64,000 nt of DNA from Cytophagales bacterium (GTDB lineage: Bacteria; Bacteroidota; Bacteroidia; Cytophagales; Cyclobacteriaceae), in the NCBI GenBank assembly GCA_017303805.1, contig JAFLBQ010000005.1, forward strand, positions 310,001 through 374,000. The letters are read 5' to 3'. A program made the position numbers and the translations under genes. Positions 36,291 through 45,058 of this stretch are shown one piece after another. Position 1 is the stretch's first letter, and each line of letters starts with the position of its first letter. The notes below the pieces were generated by a model that did no database searches, was not told the DNA's origin, and worked only from the letters and a program-made list of their open reading frames with translations.

Positions 36291-38180
36291 TTAGTTCTTC
36301 TTCTTTAGAATTACCACGGAGCCTCCACGCTTAAAAGTTCGGCCGGCAAAGTCTGTGCCTTGTGCATTCCATACATAAGTGCCCTCGGGCAGCGGGCGGC
36401 CATTGTTGGTGCCATTCCATGGTTCGTTGCGGTCATTATAATAAACCATGGTTCCCCAGCGGTCAAAAACTTTCAATTCCAGTTCCAATATGTAATGACC
36501 GCGTACTGTAAAAGTTTCATTTTCTACGGGGCCAACACCATCGGGGGTAAAGGCAGTGGGGTAAAAGAGATTAACCTCGCGGGTTACCACCACCCGATTC
36601 GAATTTGAATTGGGAATTCCGGCCTGGTTGGGCTGGGCTATTACAAGGTATTGCAAAACCTGGTTTACATCATCGGGTTGGTCGTCCACATATACAGAAT
36701 CTAACCCCATGTTAACCACCTGCATCAGGCCGCCACTCCGATCGTACTTTTCAAGGCGATAATTACTTACCCCGTTAAGCCAACCCTTGTAGCCTGTCCA
36801 CCTTAAGGTGATTTCGTTGTGATTATTTACGCTGGCCGAAAGCCGGATCGGACAAACCGGAATACCCGTTGCACTGGTGTTACCACACAGGTCGGTGTAA
36901 TTTATCCGGTAACAAAAATTGCCTTCGGTGGTATAACCGGTGTCGGTATAGTCGGCATTGGTTGTTTGCGCCATGGGTATGCCATTGCGACTAATAGAAT
37001 AGTTTGCTACTGTAAACAACGGGTCTTGCAGCCATGTAAGTTGTACTCCGTTGGCTCCTACCTGGGCACTCACATTATTGGTGGCAGTAGGGGTAACGGT
37101 TTTAAAGGCAACTCCACACTTTTCAAGCGAGATGCTGCGTGCCCCACCGGCATAATGATTTATTAGTTGGTAGCAATAATTGGTGTTGCACACAATGTCC
37201 ACATCGTTAAACTGAGTAGGAGAACCCGGTATGGTGGTGTAGGTGATGGCGTTGCGTTTAATTTCGGTGCTTAGCACCCCGGCCGGGCCGGTAGCCCAAG
37301 TAAGGGCATTGGTACCATTTTGAATGGCAAGATTCACCTTATGGCTGCACACAGGTGCTGAGTAGGTATTTGTTCCGGTGCAAGGATCGAACGCTCCCAA
37401 CCGGAAACAATAAAAATTATTGTCGGTAAGTAAGTTCGAAATAGTGGTAGTGTTAACTCCGTATAAAGTTTGAAATTGCTGAAATGCCCCGGAGTTAATT
37501 CCAATCTCCAACTTATATTGAATATTGGGTTGTGGCGTAAAATCCAATTGAATGGAGGTGGAGTTTAATGTGGTGAGTGTAGTTAGTTGCGGGGTGGGTA
37601 GGGTGGCCAGCGTAGTAATAGCCTGCAAATTGGCGGCACAGTTGTTGGCCGCGTTTAAATCTTTGCCCCTAACGCTAATGTTAAATGTGCCGGCTGCCCC
37701 ATAATTGTGCGCGGCAATTTGATTGTTGCTGCTGGGAATGGCTGTTTCTATAATGCCATCGTTGTTAAAATCAATAAAGTACTGATCATAGTTTTTGTCG
37801 GTAATTTTTATAGATGTTTGAAATCCGGAGCAGGTGTAAATTTCAAACGCGGGCTGAATGTTGGGGTCAACGGTGATCTGGATATCATCCGCGCCAATGT
37901 TTTGATATAAAACCGTTAGGGTATAGGTGCCCGGTTGGGTATAGGTAAATGTAAACTGGTTGGTTTGCGAGCCGCCTCCGTTCCCGGGAGTCATCAAACA
38001 CGGATTTCCCGGAGTGCATTGATTGGAGGTTACTAAGTTGGCATCGGTAATAGTTACTGTAAAGGGGGCGCAGCCTTTCACTTCATCTACACGAAAGCGA
38101 CCCAGCCGGCTGATATACTGGCTGTGCGCACTCCACACGATGGTTAACAAAAGGCTAACGGTTAAAAATACCTGCTTCAC
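36291..38180 (-). CDS. secreted protein with gliding-type C-terminal (CHU_C) sorting domain
   Basis: A 629-residue secreted protein: signal peptide (1-20), an N-terminal PKD-like domain (about 28-110; GCAPFTVTITDANL), further fibronectin/Ig-like segments with repeated CYQL/CFRL/CYRI elements, and a C-terminal domain beginning FYPTAFTPDGVGPVENETF and ending KRGGSVVILKKKN, the type B (CHU_C) type IX secretion signal. Surface protein, exact role unknown. GTG start at 38180. The region 38181-38246 to hutH holds no gene. Confidence 0.88.
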   Translation of the reverse strand: MKQVFLTVSLLLTIVWSAHSQYISRLGRFRVDEVKGCAPFTVTITDANLVTSNQCTPGNPCLMTPGNGGGSQTNQFTFTYTQPGTYTLTVLYQNIGADDIQITVDPNIQPAFEIYTCSGFQTSIKITDKNYDQYFIDFNNDGIIETAIPSSNNQIAAHNYGAAGTFNISVRGKDLNAANNCAANLQAITTLATLPTPQLTTLTTLNSTSIQLDFTPQPNIQYKLEIGINSGAFQQFQTLYGVNTTTISNLLTDNNFYCFRLGAFDPCTGTNTYSAPVCSHKVNLAIQNGTNALTWATGPAGVLSTEIKRNAITYTTIPGSPTQFNDVDIVCNTNYCYQLINHYAGGARSISLEKCGVAFKTVTPTATNNVSAQVGANGVQLTWLQDPLFTVANYSISRNGIPMAQTTNADYTDTGYTTEGNFCYRINYTDLCGNTSATGIPVCPIRLSASVNNHNEITLRWTGYKGWLNGVSNYRLEKYDRSGGLMQVVNMGLDSVYVDDQPDDVNQVLQYLVIAQPNQAGIPNSNSNRVVVTREVNLFYPTAFTPDGVGPVENETFTVRGHYILELELKVFDRWGTMVYYNDRNEPWNGTNNGRPLPEGTYVWNAQGTDFAGRTFKRGGSVVILKKKN

Positions 38181-38246
38181 AAACTCAATTACATTAATTT
38201 CAAATTCAAAAATTGATGATTCAAAGTTTTAATCAAACCAACTGAC

Positions 38247-39749
38247 TTAAACCTGAAATTTCAACGCATACTTTTTCAAAAAATTCTCAGCGGCCACCAT
38301 GTCCACATGCAACTCGCGGTCTGTTTCTATAAACGGAACAACCTGCCTGAAAGTATTTACAAACGCTTCCAACTCGGGCGAGGATTTTAAGGGCCTTCTG
38401 AAATGCAACGCCTGGGCTGCGGTAATTAACTCTATCGCTAAAATCGAATAGAGATTATTTACAACCTGATAAACTTTTGTGGCCGCATTGGCACCCATAC
38501 TTACGTGATCTTCCTGCCCGTTGCTCGACACGATCGAATCGACTGAGGCCGGGGTGCAGAGTTGTTTATTCTGGCTTACCAGCGAGGCGGCTGTGTATTG
38601 TGGAATCATAAGTCCGGAGTTTATACCCGGATCGGCCACTAAGTAATTGGGTAAATCCCGGCTGCCCGAAATAAGTTGGTACGTTCTGCGTTCCGAAATG
38701 CTTCCCAACTCAGCCAAGGCAATAGCGAGAAAGTCTAACGGCAAAGCAAGCGGCTGGCCGTGAAAATTACCGGCTGAGATAATTTTATCAGCATCGGCAA
38801 AAATATTGGGGTTATCGCTTACTGAATTTATTTCGGTTAGAAAACTTTGTGTTACAAACTGAATGGCATCGTAACTCGCACCATGCACTTGCGGAATGCA
38901 GCGGAATGAATACGGATCTTGCACATGCTTTTTAGCCTGCGATGCGATGGCGCTTCCTTTCAGAATCTGCTTTACGGAAGCAGCTACTTGCAATTGGCCT
39001 GTGTGCGGTCTTATTTTATGTACAGCTTCATCAAAAGGTTCCAGCCTTCCGTCAAACGCATCTAACGAAAGTGCACCAATAAGATTGGCCAGTTTTAATA
39101 ACCGATGTGTGTGCAGCAAACTCCATGTACCGTATGCACTCATAAATTGGGTTCCATTCAACAGCGCTAAACCTTCTTTTGCCTTGAAATGAATTTTATC
39201 CCAATTGAATTTTTTCAGGATGGCTTCGCCTGTATAAACATCCCCTTCAAAATGAACTTCACCAGAGCCAATGAGCGTAAGCGATAAATGGGCCAGCGGA
39301 GCTAAATCACCCGAAGCACCTAATGAACCCATTTCGTAAATGCGCGGCCACACGCGACTGTTAAACATAGCAATCAATCGCTGCACGGTTTCAAATTGTA
39401 CGCCCGAATAACCATACGATAGCGACTGGATTTTAAGAAACAGCATTAACATCACGATCTCAGTCGGTACTTCGGGGCCGGTACCGCACGCGTGCGACTT
39501 CACCAAATTCTCCTGTAGCTTTTCGAGTTGATCTTTGGGAATATTTCTATTGTACAACGAACCGAAGCCCGTGTTGATTCCATAGATAGGAGCAGAAGAA
39601 GTAGTCAGTTTCTGATCGAGGTACTCGCGGCATTTTATTATTTGCTTACGCGATTCAGCCGATAGAACTACACTAACATTATTTCGCAAAATCTGATCAA
39701 GAGCGTGAAGGGTGAGGGGAGAGTTTGATATGGTATGAGTTTGCTCCAT
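38247..39749 (-). CDS. hutH: histidine ammonia-lyase family protein
   Basis: A 500-residue MIO-containing ammonia-lyase. GSLGASGDLAPLAH at about 141-154 gives the autocatalytic Ala145-Ser146-Gly147 cofactor; catalytic Tyr is in YGINTGFG (57). NLVKSHACGTG with Ser85-His86 matches the histidine-type selectivity switch rather than the tyrosine type, so HAL is favoured. No other hut genes are adjacent; its product urocanate must be handled elsewhere. Confidence 0.88.
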   Translation of the reverse strand: MEQTHTISNSPLTLHALDQILRNNVSVVLSAESRKQIIKCREYLDQKLTTSSAPIYGINTGFGSLYNRNIPKDQLEKLQENLVKSHACGTGPEVPTEIVMLMLFLKIQSLSYGYSGVQFETVQRLIAMFNSRVWPRIYEMGSLGASGDLAPLAHLSLTLIGSGEVHFEGDVYTGEAILKKFNWDKIHFKAKEGLALLNGTQFMSAYGTWSLLHTHRLLKLANLIGALSLDAFDGRLEPFDEAVHKIRPHTGQLQVAASVKQILKGSAIASQAKKHVQDPYSFRCIPQVHGASYDAIQFVTQSFLTEINSVSDNPNIFADADKIISAGNFHGQPLALPLDFLAIALAELGSISERRTYQLISGSRDLPNYLVADPGINSGLMIPQYTAASLVSQNKQLCTPASVDSIVSSNGQEDHVSMGANAATKVYQVVNNLYSILAIELITAAQALHFRRPLKSSPELEAFVNTFRQVVPFIETDRELHVDMVAAENFLKKYALKFQV

Positions 39750-39769
39750 TTAATGACTTTGAAAAGGTT

Positions 39770-39869
39770 GCAGTCGGCAGGAAGCAGTAGGCAGTCGTTT
39801 TGAGTAAGAACATACGCTCTCAAAAAGTAAAATTTTTTGACTGCCGACTGCCCCCTGCATACTGCCTAC
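39770..39869. repeat. palindromic intergenic repeat of CTGCCTACTGCC type
   Basis: Arms at 39770-39796 and 39839-39869 are imperfect inverted copies rich in GCAGTAGGCAGTC/GACTGCCGACTGC (12 of 13 matching in the inner part), with a nested 7-bp hairpin TTTTGAG/CTCAAAA (39798-39804, 39819-39825). The outer arm overlaps the hisS stop codon. Looks like a REP-type element; the family is known to me only in general terms. Confidence 0.7.
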
Positions 39870-41227
39870 TTAATAATGTTTATAATCTCACCAACACTCA
39901 GTTTCTTTTGCTCACCAGCTTTCATATCCTTAAATGCCAGCACACCACTCTTCACTTCTTCTGAGCCAATGACAATCACATACGGAATCAATTTTTTATT
40001 CGCGTAGTCTAACTGCTTTTGAATTTTTACTGCATCCGGGTAGATTTCTGAAGCAATTCCTTTTGCCCGAAGTTGCTGTAAAACACCCAAACCATATTTC
40101 TTACATTCGGCATCGAAGTGGGCGATCAAAACTTTGCTGCTGATTTGTGCATCCTGCGGGAAGAGTTTTAGTTCTTCCATGGCATCGTACAGCCGATCTA
40201 CCCCAAATGAAAAGCCAACACCCGATACATTGGGCAAACCAAATCCTCCGGTAAGGTTATCGTAACGCCCGCCACCGCTCACACTGCCAATGGCAACATT
40301 ATTAATTTTTACTTCGAAGATGCAGCCCGTGTAATAACTCAAACCTCGCGCTAATGCCATGTCGAACTCTACGTTTTCTTCGGTGGCGTTATAGTCTTTC
40401 AATAATTGAAGTACCTGTGTTAAATCGCTGATGCCTTTTTTGCCGGCTTCGCTATTGGCAAATTTTTGTGTAATGAATTGAATCTTCTCAGTAGTTGTTC
40501 CTTTGAAGTTCAGAATCTCAAATACTTCGGTAAGATTAGCATCGGCAAACCCACGGATACGTAATTCTTCTTTCACTTTCTCTTCCCCAATCTTATCCAG
40601 CTTATCAATAGCAACAAATAATGAAGTTTCGTTTCCACCTTTACAGATTTCTGCAAGACCAGAAAGAATGGCGCGGTGATTTATTTTGATGGTGTAATCT
40701 GTAATGCCAAAACCTTTAAACACCTCTTTAATCATTAAAATGATTTCAGCTTCGCAGATCAAAGAATCGGTTCCCACCACATCGGCATCGCATTGATAGA
40801 ACTCACGGTAGCGACCTTTCTGTGGACGATCGGCTCGCCATACGGGTTGTATCTGGTAGCGTTTAAATGGAAAAGTGATTTCATGCCGGTTCATCACCAC
40901 GTAGCGCGCAAAGGGAACGGTGAGATCGTAGCGAAGACCTTTTTCGGAGATGTCTGAGGTAATTAGTCTTGAGTCTTTAGTATTGAGTTTCGATGCTTCA
41001 ACATCTTTAAGATAATCCCCTGAATTAAGAATCTTAAACAACAACTGATCCCCCTCATCTCCATACTTTCCCGTAAGGGTAGTCAGGTTTTCCATAGCTG
41101 GGGTTTCAAGCGGTTGGAACCCGTATTTCTGAAAAACACTTCGGATAGTATTAAATATAAACTGCCGTTTGGCCATTTGGGCCGGGCCGAAGTCGCGGGT
41201 GCCTTTGGGTAAAGTGGGTTTTTCCAT
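39866..41227 (-). CDS. hisS: histidine--tRNA ligase
   Basis: Class II aminoacyl-tRNA synthetase, 453 residues. KGTRDF near the N terminus, motif 2 RYREFYQCDADVVG, histidine A and B loops ARGLSYYTG and motif 3 GGRYDNLTGGFG...GVGFSFGVDRL, then the anticodon domain (about 355-453). Start ATG at 41227 (MEKPTLPKGTRDF) preferred over 41251. The TAG stop (39866-39868) lies within the palindromic repeat. Confidence 0.97.
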   Translation of the reverse strand: MEKPTLPKGTRDFGPAQMAKRQFIFNTIRSVFQKYGFQPLETPAMENLTTLTGKYGDEGDQLLFKILNSGDYLKDVEASKLNTKDSRLITSDISEKGLRYDLTVPFARYVVMNRHEITFPFKRYQIQPVWRADRPQKGRYREFYQCDADVVGTDSLICEAEIILMIKEVFKGFGITDYTIKINHRAILSGLAEICKGGNETSLFVAIDKLDKIGEEKVKEELRIRGFADANLTEVFEILNFKGTTTEKIQFITQKFANSEAGKKGISDLTQVLQLLKDYNATEENVEFDMALARGLSYYTGCIFEVKINNVAIGSVSGGGRYDNLTGGFGLPNVSGVGFSFGVDRLYDAMEELKLFPQDAQISSKVLIAHFDAECKKYGLGVLQQLRAKGIASEIYPDAVKIQKQLDYANKKLIPYVIVIGSEEVKSGVLAFKDMKAGEQKKLSVGEIINIIK

Positions 41228-41254
41228 AATAAAACGGGGCAATTTAAGCACTAA

Positions 41255-41363
41255 GCCACAGATTCACAGATTCTGCGCTGAGTCAATAGCGTTCTAATCG
41301 AGCCATTCCCGTTCATTTATTGAGTTTTCTGCTTGAAATCGAAATAATCTGCGAATCTGTGGC
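41255..41363. repeat. inverted repeat in the hisS/small-protein divergent region
   Basis: 18-nt arms at 41255-41272 and 41346-41363 (GCCACAGATTCACAGATT and its inverse) match at 17 of 18 positions, 73 nt apart. The interior has no ORF. Lies between hisS and the basic protein gene; could be a small mobile remnant or regulatory hairpin. Confidence 0.7.
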
Positions 41364-41383
41364 GATAAATTCCGAAACCTGTT

Positions 41384-41391
41384 TATTTTTG
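41384..41391 (+). promoter_or_regulatory. candidate -7 box for the small basic protein
   Basis: TATTTTTG, perfect TAnnTTTG, 23 nt upstream of the ATG at 41415. No obvious -33 TTG. Confidence 0.45.
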
Positions 41392-41414
41392 CGCCCTATT
41401 AAAAATCAGAAGCC

Positions 41415-41570
41415 ATGTCAGTTACCCGCTTAAAGAGAAAAAACCGTAAGGATAAGGCTAAAGCAGCCCGCAGAAGAACCGATTTGAAAAATCAGAACTT
41501 TAAGCCGGTGGCTAAAGCTATTGATATCGAGAAAATCAAAGAAGAATTTAAGGCGAAGAAGGCCAAGTAG
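41415..41570 (+). CDS. small basic conserved protein (51 residues)
   Basis: A 51-residue, very basic peptide beginning MSVTRLKRKNRKDK and ending with a Lys-rich tail. Its composition (about 19 Lys/Arg) and N-terminal pattern match a short Bacteroidota family of unknown function that I recall as beginning MSVTRLKRK, possibly ribosome- or RNA-associated. The frame is bounded by a promoter-like box and a terminator hairpin, supporting a real gene. Confidence 0.75.
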   Translation: MSVTRLKRKNRKDKAKAARRRTDLKNQNFKPVAKAIDIEKIKEEFKAKKAK

Positions 41571-41586
41571 TTTTTCGCTAGCTTAT

Positions 41587-41626
41587 AAACAAAGCCGATG
41601 GACACCGTTCGTTGGCTTTTTGTTTT
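41587..41626 (+). terminator. terminator of the small basic protein gene
   Basis: Inverted repeat AAACAAAGCC (41587-41596) and GGCTTTTTGTTTT (41614-41626) with the T run on the plus strand, just after the stop at 41570. Confidence 0.55.
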
Positions 41627-41652
41627 ATGTTGATTAGCGATCTTTAACGGAT

Positions 41653-41847
41653 ATGAGTTTTCAGCACCCAGTTATTACTCTTGAGCCCGGAAAGCGTAGT
41701 GGAAAACCTTGCATCCGAGGCATGCGGATTACAGTTTATGATGTGTTGAGTTGCCTTGCCTCGGGCACAACTAAGGAGCAGTTAGTGGAAGATTTTCCTG
41801 AACTTACAGCTGCGGATATTCAAGCTTGCTTGAGTTACGATTCATAA
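41653..41847 (+). CDS. DUF433 family protein (orphan antitoxin-like)
   Basis: A 64-residue DUF433 protein: CIRGMRITVYDVLSCLASG then EDFPELTAADIQACLSY, the typical winged-helix layout of DUF433. Such proteins usually pair with a DUF5615 PIN-type nuclease and act as antitoxin or DNA-binding subunit. No nuclease gene is adjacent: only 45 nt separate its stop from the convergent phosphoesterase, so it is an orphan. Function unknown. Confidence 0.88.
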   Translation: MSFQHPVITLEPGKRSGKPCIRGMRITVYDVLSCLASGTTKEQLVEDFPELTAADIQACLSYDS

Positions 41848-41859
41848 GAAGTTCTGTTT

Positions 41860-41886
41860 ACAGCCTACTGCTCACTGCCTATTACC
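41860..41886. repeat. half copy of the palindromic intergenic repeat
   Basis: ACAGCCTACTGCTCACTGCC and following bases resemble the right arm of the 39770-39869 element (ACTGCCTAC type). Only one arm is present, between DUF433 and the phosphoesterase gene. Confidence 0.45.
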
Positions 41887-41892
41887 AACTAA

Positions 41893-42396
41893 CTAACCAA
41901 GGGTTCCCCGCTTCCCCAACTCAATCGCCTCCAGCTTACTGATAATTTTAGTATTGATCTCGAACCGGATAATCGTTTTTATACTATGAAAGCCATGATT
42001 GCCGGCAGCACCCGGATTTACATAAAGCATATTATAGGCCGGATCTTTTTTTACCCGGAGAATGTGTGAGTGCCCGCAAATAAACACATCGGGTACTTTT
42101 TCTCTCAAAACTTTCTTTACTCGTGGGTTGTAGTTGGGAGGTGCCCCGCCAATGTGTGTAATCCAAACCGTTAGTCCTTCGCACGTAAACCAAAGGTCTT
42201 CCGGGAAACGGCTTTGCATTTCGGTGTCATCAATATTACCAAACACAGCCCGCACTGGTTTAAATTTTTCTAACTCGTTTACTACCCTCGCATCGCCAAT
42301 ATCGCCTGCGTGCCAAATCTCATCACACGTATTGAAATAGGTAAATACGGTGGGGTCGAGATAACTGTGGGTGTCGCTGATGAGACCAATCTTCAT
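41893..42396 (-). CDS. YfcE-type metallophosphoesterase
   Basis: A 167-residue phosphodiesterase: GLISDTHSYLD (residues 3-13), HAGDIGD (29-35), VFGNIDD and ICGHSH (metal ligands) and VNPGAAG. Single-domain enzyme of the YfcE/MJ0936 type; natural substrate unknown. Monocistronic, 61 nt from the helicase stop. Confidence 0.93.
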   Translation of the reverse strand: MKIGLISDTHSYLDPTVFTYFNTCDEIWHAGDIGDARVVNELEKFKPVRAVFGNIDDTEMQSRFPEDLWFTCEGLTVWITHIGGAPPNYNPRVKKVLREKVPDVFICGHSHILRVKKDPAYNMLYVNPGAAGNHGFHSIKTIIRFEINTKIISKLEAIELGKRGTLG

Positions 42397-42457
42397 TTGA
42401 TGAAAATTAGTTACAAAATGTTATGCAGCATGTATTTTCCGTTGCGAGCCCTGCCTG

Positions 42458-43798
42458 TTAATAATTTTTTTCGCCCGGCATGCTTAGCCAATCTCGGCTG
42501 GGTTTACGCCCCGTACCGTGCGGGCCCGTTTTCTTTACTGCCTGCTTGGTTACAGGCGTACCCGACTGTTTTTTGAAAACTTTCTTGGGTCGTTCATTGC
42601 GATAGGCTGCTCCCGCAGTTGATTTTTGCCGGGGTGCTTCAACAACTTTAGCAGGTACCAAACCGGTAAACGGAAATGGATTGTTTTCGGCAACCGGCAC
42701 TTGCTTGCCTATCAACTTCTGAATGTCTTTGAGGTAAGCTTTTTCCTCGGCATCGCAGAAAGAAATGGAGCTTCCACTGGCACCGGCCCGGCCTGTGCGC
42801 CCGATGCGATGTACGTATGTTTCGGGCACATTGGGTAACTCAAAATTAATTACATGCGAAAGTTCATCGATATCGATACCGCGTGCAGCAATATCGGTGG
42901 CCACCAGCACGCGGGTTTTTTGTTCTTTAAAATTGCTTAACGCCCGTTGCCGTGCGTTTTGCGATTTGTTGCCGTGTATGGCTTCGGCTTTAATGCCCGC
43001 TTTGTTCAGGTCTTTCGCTACGCGATCGGCTCCGTGTTTGGTACGCGTAAAAACAAGGGCGGTGGTAATGCCCGTGGTTTTAAGAAGATGCAATAACAAG
43101 TGCCGCTTGTTTCCTTTATCAACAAAGTAAACTTCTTGTTGTACTGTATTGGCGGTGGAAGAAACCGGAGTTACTTCTACACGCACCGGGTTGGTTAATA
43201 TGGTGTTGGCCAGCGCAGAAATTTCGGGCGGCATAGTGGCCGAGAAGAAAATGGTTTGACGCTTGGCCGGAATGCGGGCAATAATTTTTTTAACATCATG
43301 AATAAAGCCCATGTCCAGCATGCGGTCGGCCTCATCGAGCACAAACATTTTTAACCGATCGAGTTGAATGTAGCGCTGATTCATCAGGTCGAGCAAGCGA
43401 CCCGGAGTGGCTACTAAAATATCTACCCCGCCACGCAAGGCATCGGTTTGAGGTTTTTGCGAAACACCACCAAAAATTACAGTGTGCTTTATTCGAAGCA
43501 GCTTTCCATAAGCCTGAATGCTTTCGCCTATCTGAATGGCCAGTTCGCGGGTAGGTGTAAGCACCAATGCTTTAATACCAGCGGGTTCTTTTTTATAGAG
43601 TTCGTCCTGATGCAGCAATTGGAGAATAGGAATAGAAAAAGCGGCTGTCTTTCCCGTTCCGGTTTGCGCGCAGCCCAGCAAATCCTTGCGCTGTAATAAA
43701 ACAGGTATGGCCTGCGCCTGAATGGGAGTTGGTGTTACATACCCTTCGGCCTGCAAGGCTTTAAGAATAGGATCAATAAGATTTAATTTTTCGAACAT
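42458..43798 (-). CDS. DEAD-box RNA helicase (RhlE-like)
   Basis: A 446-residue ATP-dependent RNA helicase. Q motif ([14 protein letters not shown]...TPTPIQ), AQTGTGKT at 44-51, PTRELA, TPGR, LDEADRM with DEAD at 155-158, [13 protein letters not shown]; then a basic C-terminal extension (about 365-446) typical of RhlE. The ATG at 43798 is chosen because the N terminus [12 protein letters not shown] is standard; the frame stays open to 43873. It has an unusually structured 5' leader (see the entry at 43799-43930). Confidence 0.95.
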   Translation of the reverse strand: MFEKLNLIDPILKALQAEGYVTPTPIQAQAIPVLLQRKDLLGCAQTGTGKTAAFSIPILQLLHQDELYKKEPAGIKALVLTPTRELAIQIGESIQAYGKLLRIKHTVIFGGVSQKPQTDALRGGVDILVATPGRLLDLMNQRYIQLDRLKMFVLDEADRMLDMGFIHDVKKIIARIPAKRQTIFFSATMPPEISALANTILTNPVRVEVTPVSSTANTVQQEVYFVDKGNKRHLLLHLLKTTGITTALVFTRTKHGADRVAKDLNKAGIKAEAIHGNKSQNARQRALSNFKEQKTRVLVATDIAARGIDIDELSHVINFELPNVPETYVHRIGRTGRAGASGSSISFCDAEEKAYLKDIQKLIGKQVPVAENNPFPFTGLVPAKVVEAPRQKSTAGAAYRNERPKKVFKKQSGTPVTKQAVKKTGPHGTGRKPSRDWLSMPGEKNY

Positions 43799-43930
43799 GA
43801 TTTGTGATTGAAGCGCAGCCATGCTGCGTGGTAAAAAATGGTTTCTAATTTTTTTTGACGCCTCTTGGCTCATTGGCCGCCTTTGCGGCTACCGAAAAGG
43901 CTTTTTCGGTGAATTTGGAGGAGTGATGCG
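43799..43930 (-). promoter_or_regulatory. structured 5' leader of the DEAD-box helicase gene
   Basis: From the box at 43931-43938 to the ATG lie about 130 nt containing three hairpins: 8-bp ACCGAAAA/TTTTCGGT (43891-43910), 5-bp GCCGC/GCGGC with a 4-nt loop (43876-43889), and 6-bp CGCAGC/GCTGCG (43814-43828) about 16 nt upstream of the start. Similar leaders precede cold-shock RNA helicase and chaperone genes; identity with a named RNA family cannot be judged here. Confidence 0.5.
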
Positions 43931-43938
43931 CAAAGGTA
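43931..43938 (-). promoter_or_regulatory. candidate -7 box for the helicase gene
   Basis: Minus strand TACCTTTG, perfect TAnnTTTG, lying between the patatin stop and the helicase leader. Confidence 0.45.
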
Positions 43939-43947
43939 GTGAAATAA

Positions 43948-44823
43948 TTACGCCTTTTGTTGATAAGCATCATGAAATGCTTTTCTGCCGGCTTCAATAA
44001 TTTCATTGGCCCGGTAAAATTCAAACACGCCACAGGCATTGCGCGAGATATTCACAACCAGGTCGGGTTTGTACATATCAATCATTAACTCGGTAAGGCG
44101 GTCCTGCGTCATATCGTACGATTTGTTGAGTAAATCGAACAAGCCCAGCTTGTCGGCCGCATCGGTATTGTTTTCAAATTTAGGCAACGAAGCCCGAATG
44201 GAGTCGATCATTTTCAGGTAGGCAGCGCGTTCTTTTTTTTCGATTTCAGCTTCTACTAATTGCGAATGCGTTGCCGGTATGTTGGCATTGATGTTAACAG
44301 CCACCACAGTGTCGCCCGGTTGTTTGTTTACAAGATTCAGCGGAAGCGGGTTAAGCACACCCCCATCTACTAATTTTAGCTTGCCATCGCGCACAGGCGT
44401 AAACACCGTGGGGATGGCAATGGAAGCGCGAAGAGCCCTGAACAAACTTCCGCTGGTGTAGCGCACTTCTTTTTGTTCAATCAGATCGGCAGCAATTGCG
44501 GTAAACGGAATTTTGAAATTTTCAATTTGATGATCACCAATAAATTCTTCGATGGCTTTAAAAACCCGCTCGCCTTTTACAAAACCCTGTGCTGAAATGG
44601 TAAAGTCAAGCAAGCGAAATACGTCCATGCGGGTAAGTTTGATCAGCCAGTGCTTGTACTCGTTCAGGTACCCCGCACTGTAGATGCCACCTACTACAGC
44701 GCCCATCGAGCAGCCAACTATTTCCTGAATGGCGTACCCGTGTTTCTCTAATTCTTCTATTACACCGATATGGGCCATGCCGCGGGCACCACCACTGCCT
44801 AAAACCAACCGAACGTTTTTCAT
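43948..44823 (-). CDS. patatin-like phospholipase
   Basis: A 291-residue patatin lipase. Oxyanion hole LGSGGARG (8-15), nucleophile Ser39 in GCSMG, catalytic Asp153 in VDGGVLNP: the Ser-Asp dyad is complete. The frame is open to 44895; the start ATG at 44823 matches the family N terminus MKNVRLVLGSGGARG. Divergent from the FKBP gene. Confidence 0.93.
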   Translation of the reverse strand: MKNVRLVLGSGGARGMAHIGVIEELEKHGYAIQEIVGCSMGAVVGGIYSAGYLNEYKHWLIKLTRMDVFRLLDFTISAQGFVKGERVFKAIEEFIGDHQIENFKIPFTAIAADLIEQKEVRYTSGSLFRALRASIAIPTVFTPVRDGKLKLVDGGVLNPLPLNLVNKQPGDTVVAVNINANIPATHSQLVEAEIEKKERAAYLKMIDSIRASLPKFENNTDAADKLGLFDLLNKSYDMTQDRLTELMIDMYKPDLVVNISRNACGVFEFYRANEIIEAGRKAFHDAYQQKA

Positions 44824-45058
44824 GTGCAGATAATTGTCAAAGATAATTCTACCCGCTTTAATAATAGAATTTTTTAGATAGGCTGGCTTCACCAAAAATA
44901 AAGTGAAACAGGAGCTGTGGGTAGCGTTGCGGGCACCGGTAATTCACCGGATTAATCTTACAACCCATCGCATCGAAGGCGTGTCTGAAGGGTGTAGTGA
45001 ACCAAAATTTTCTGATTGGAAGAAATTTTTACTTTTTTTACTGTTTAAACTAAAACTA

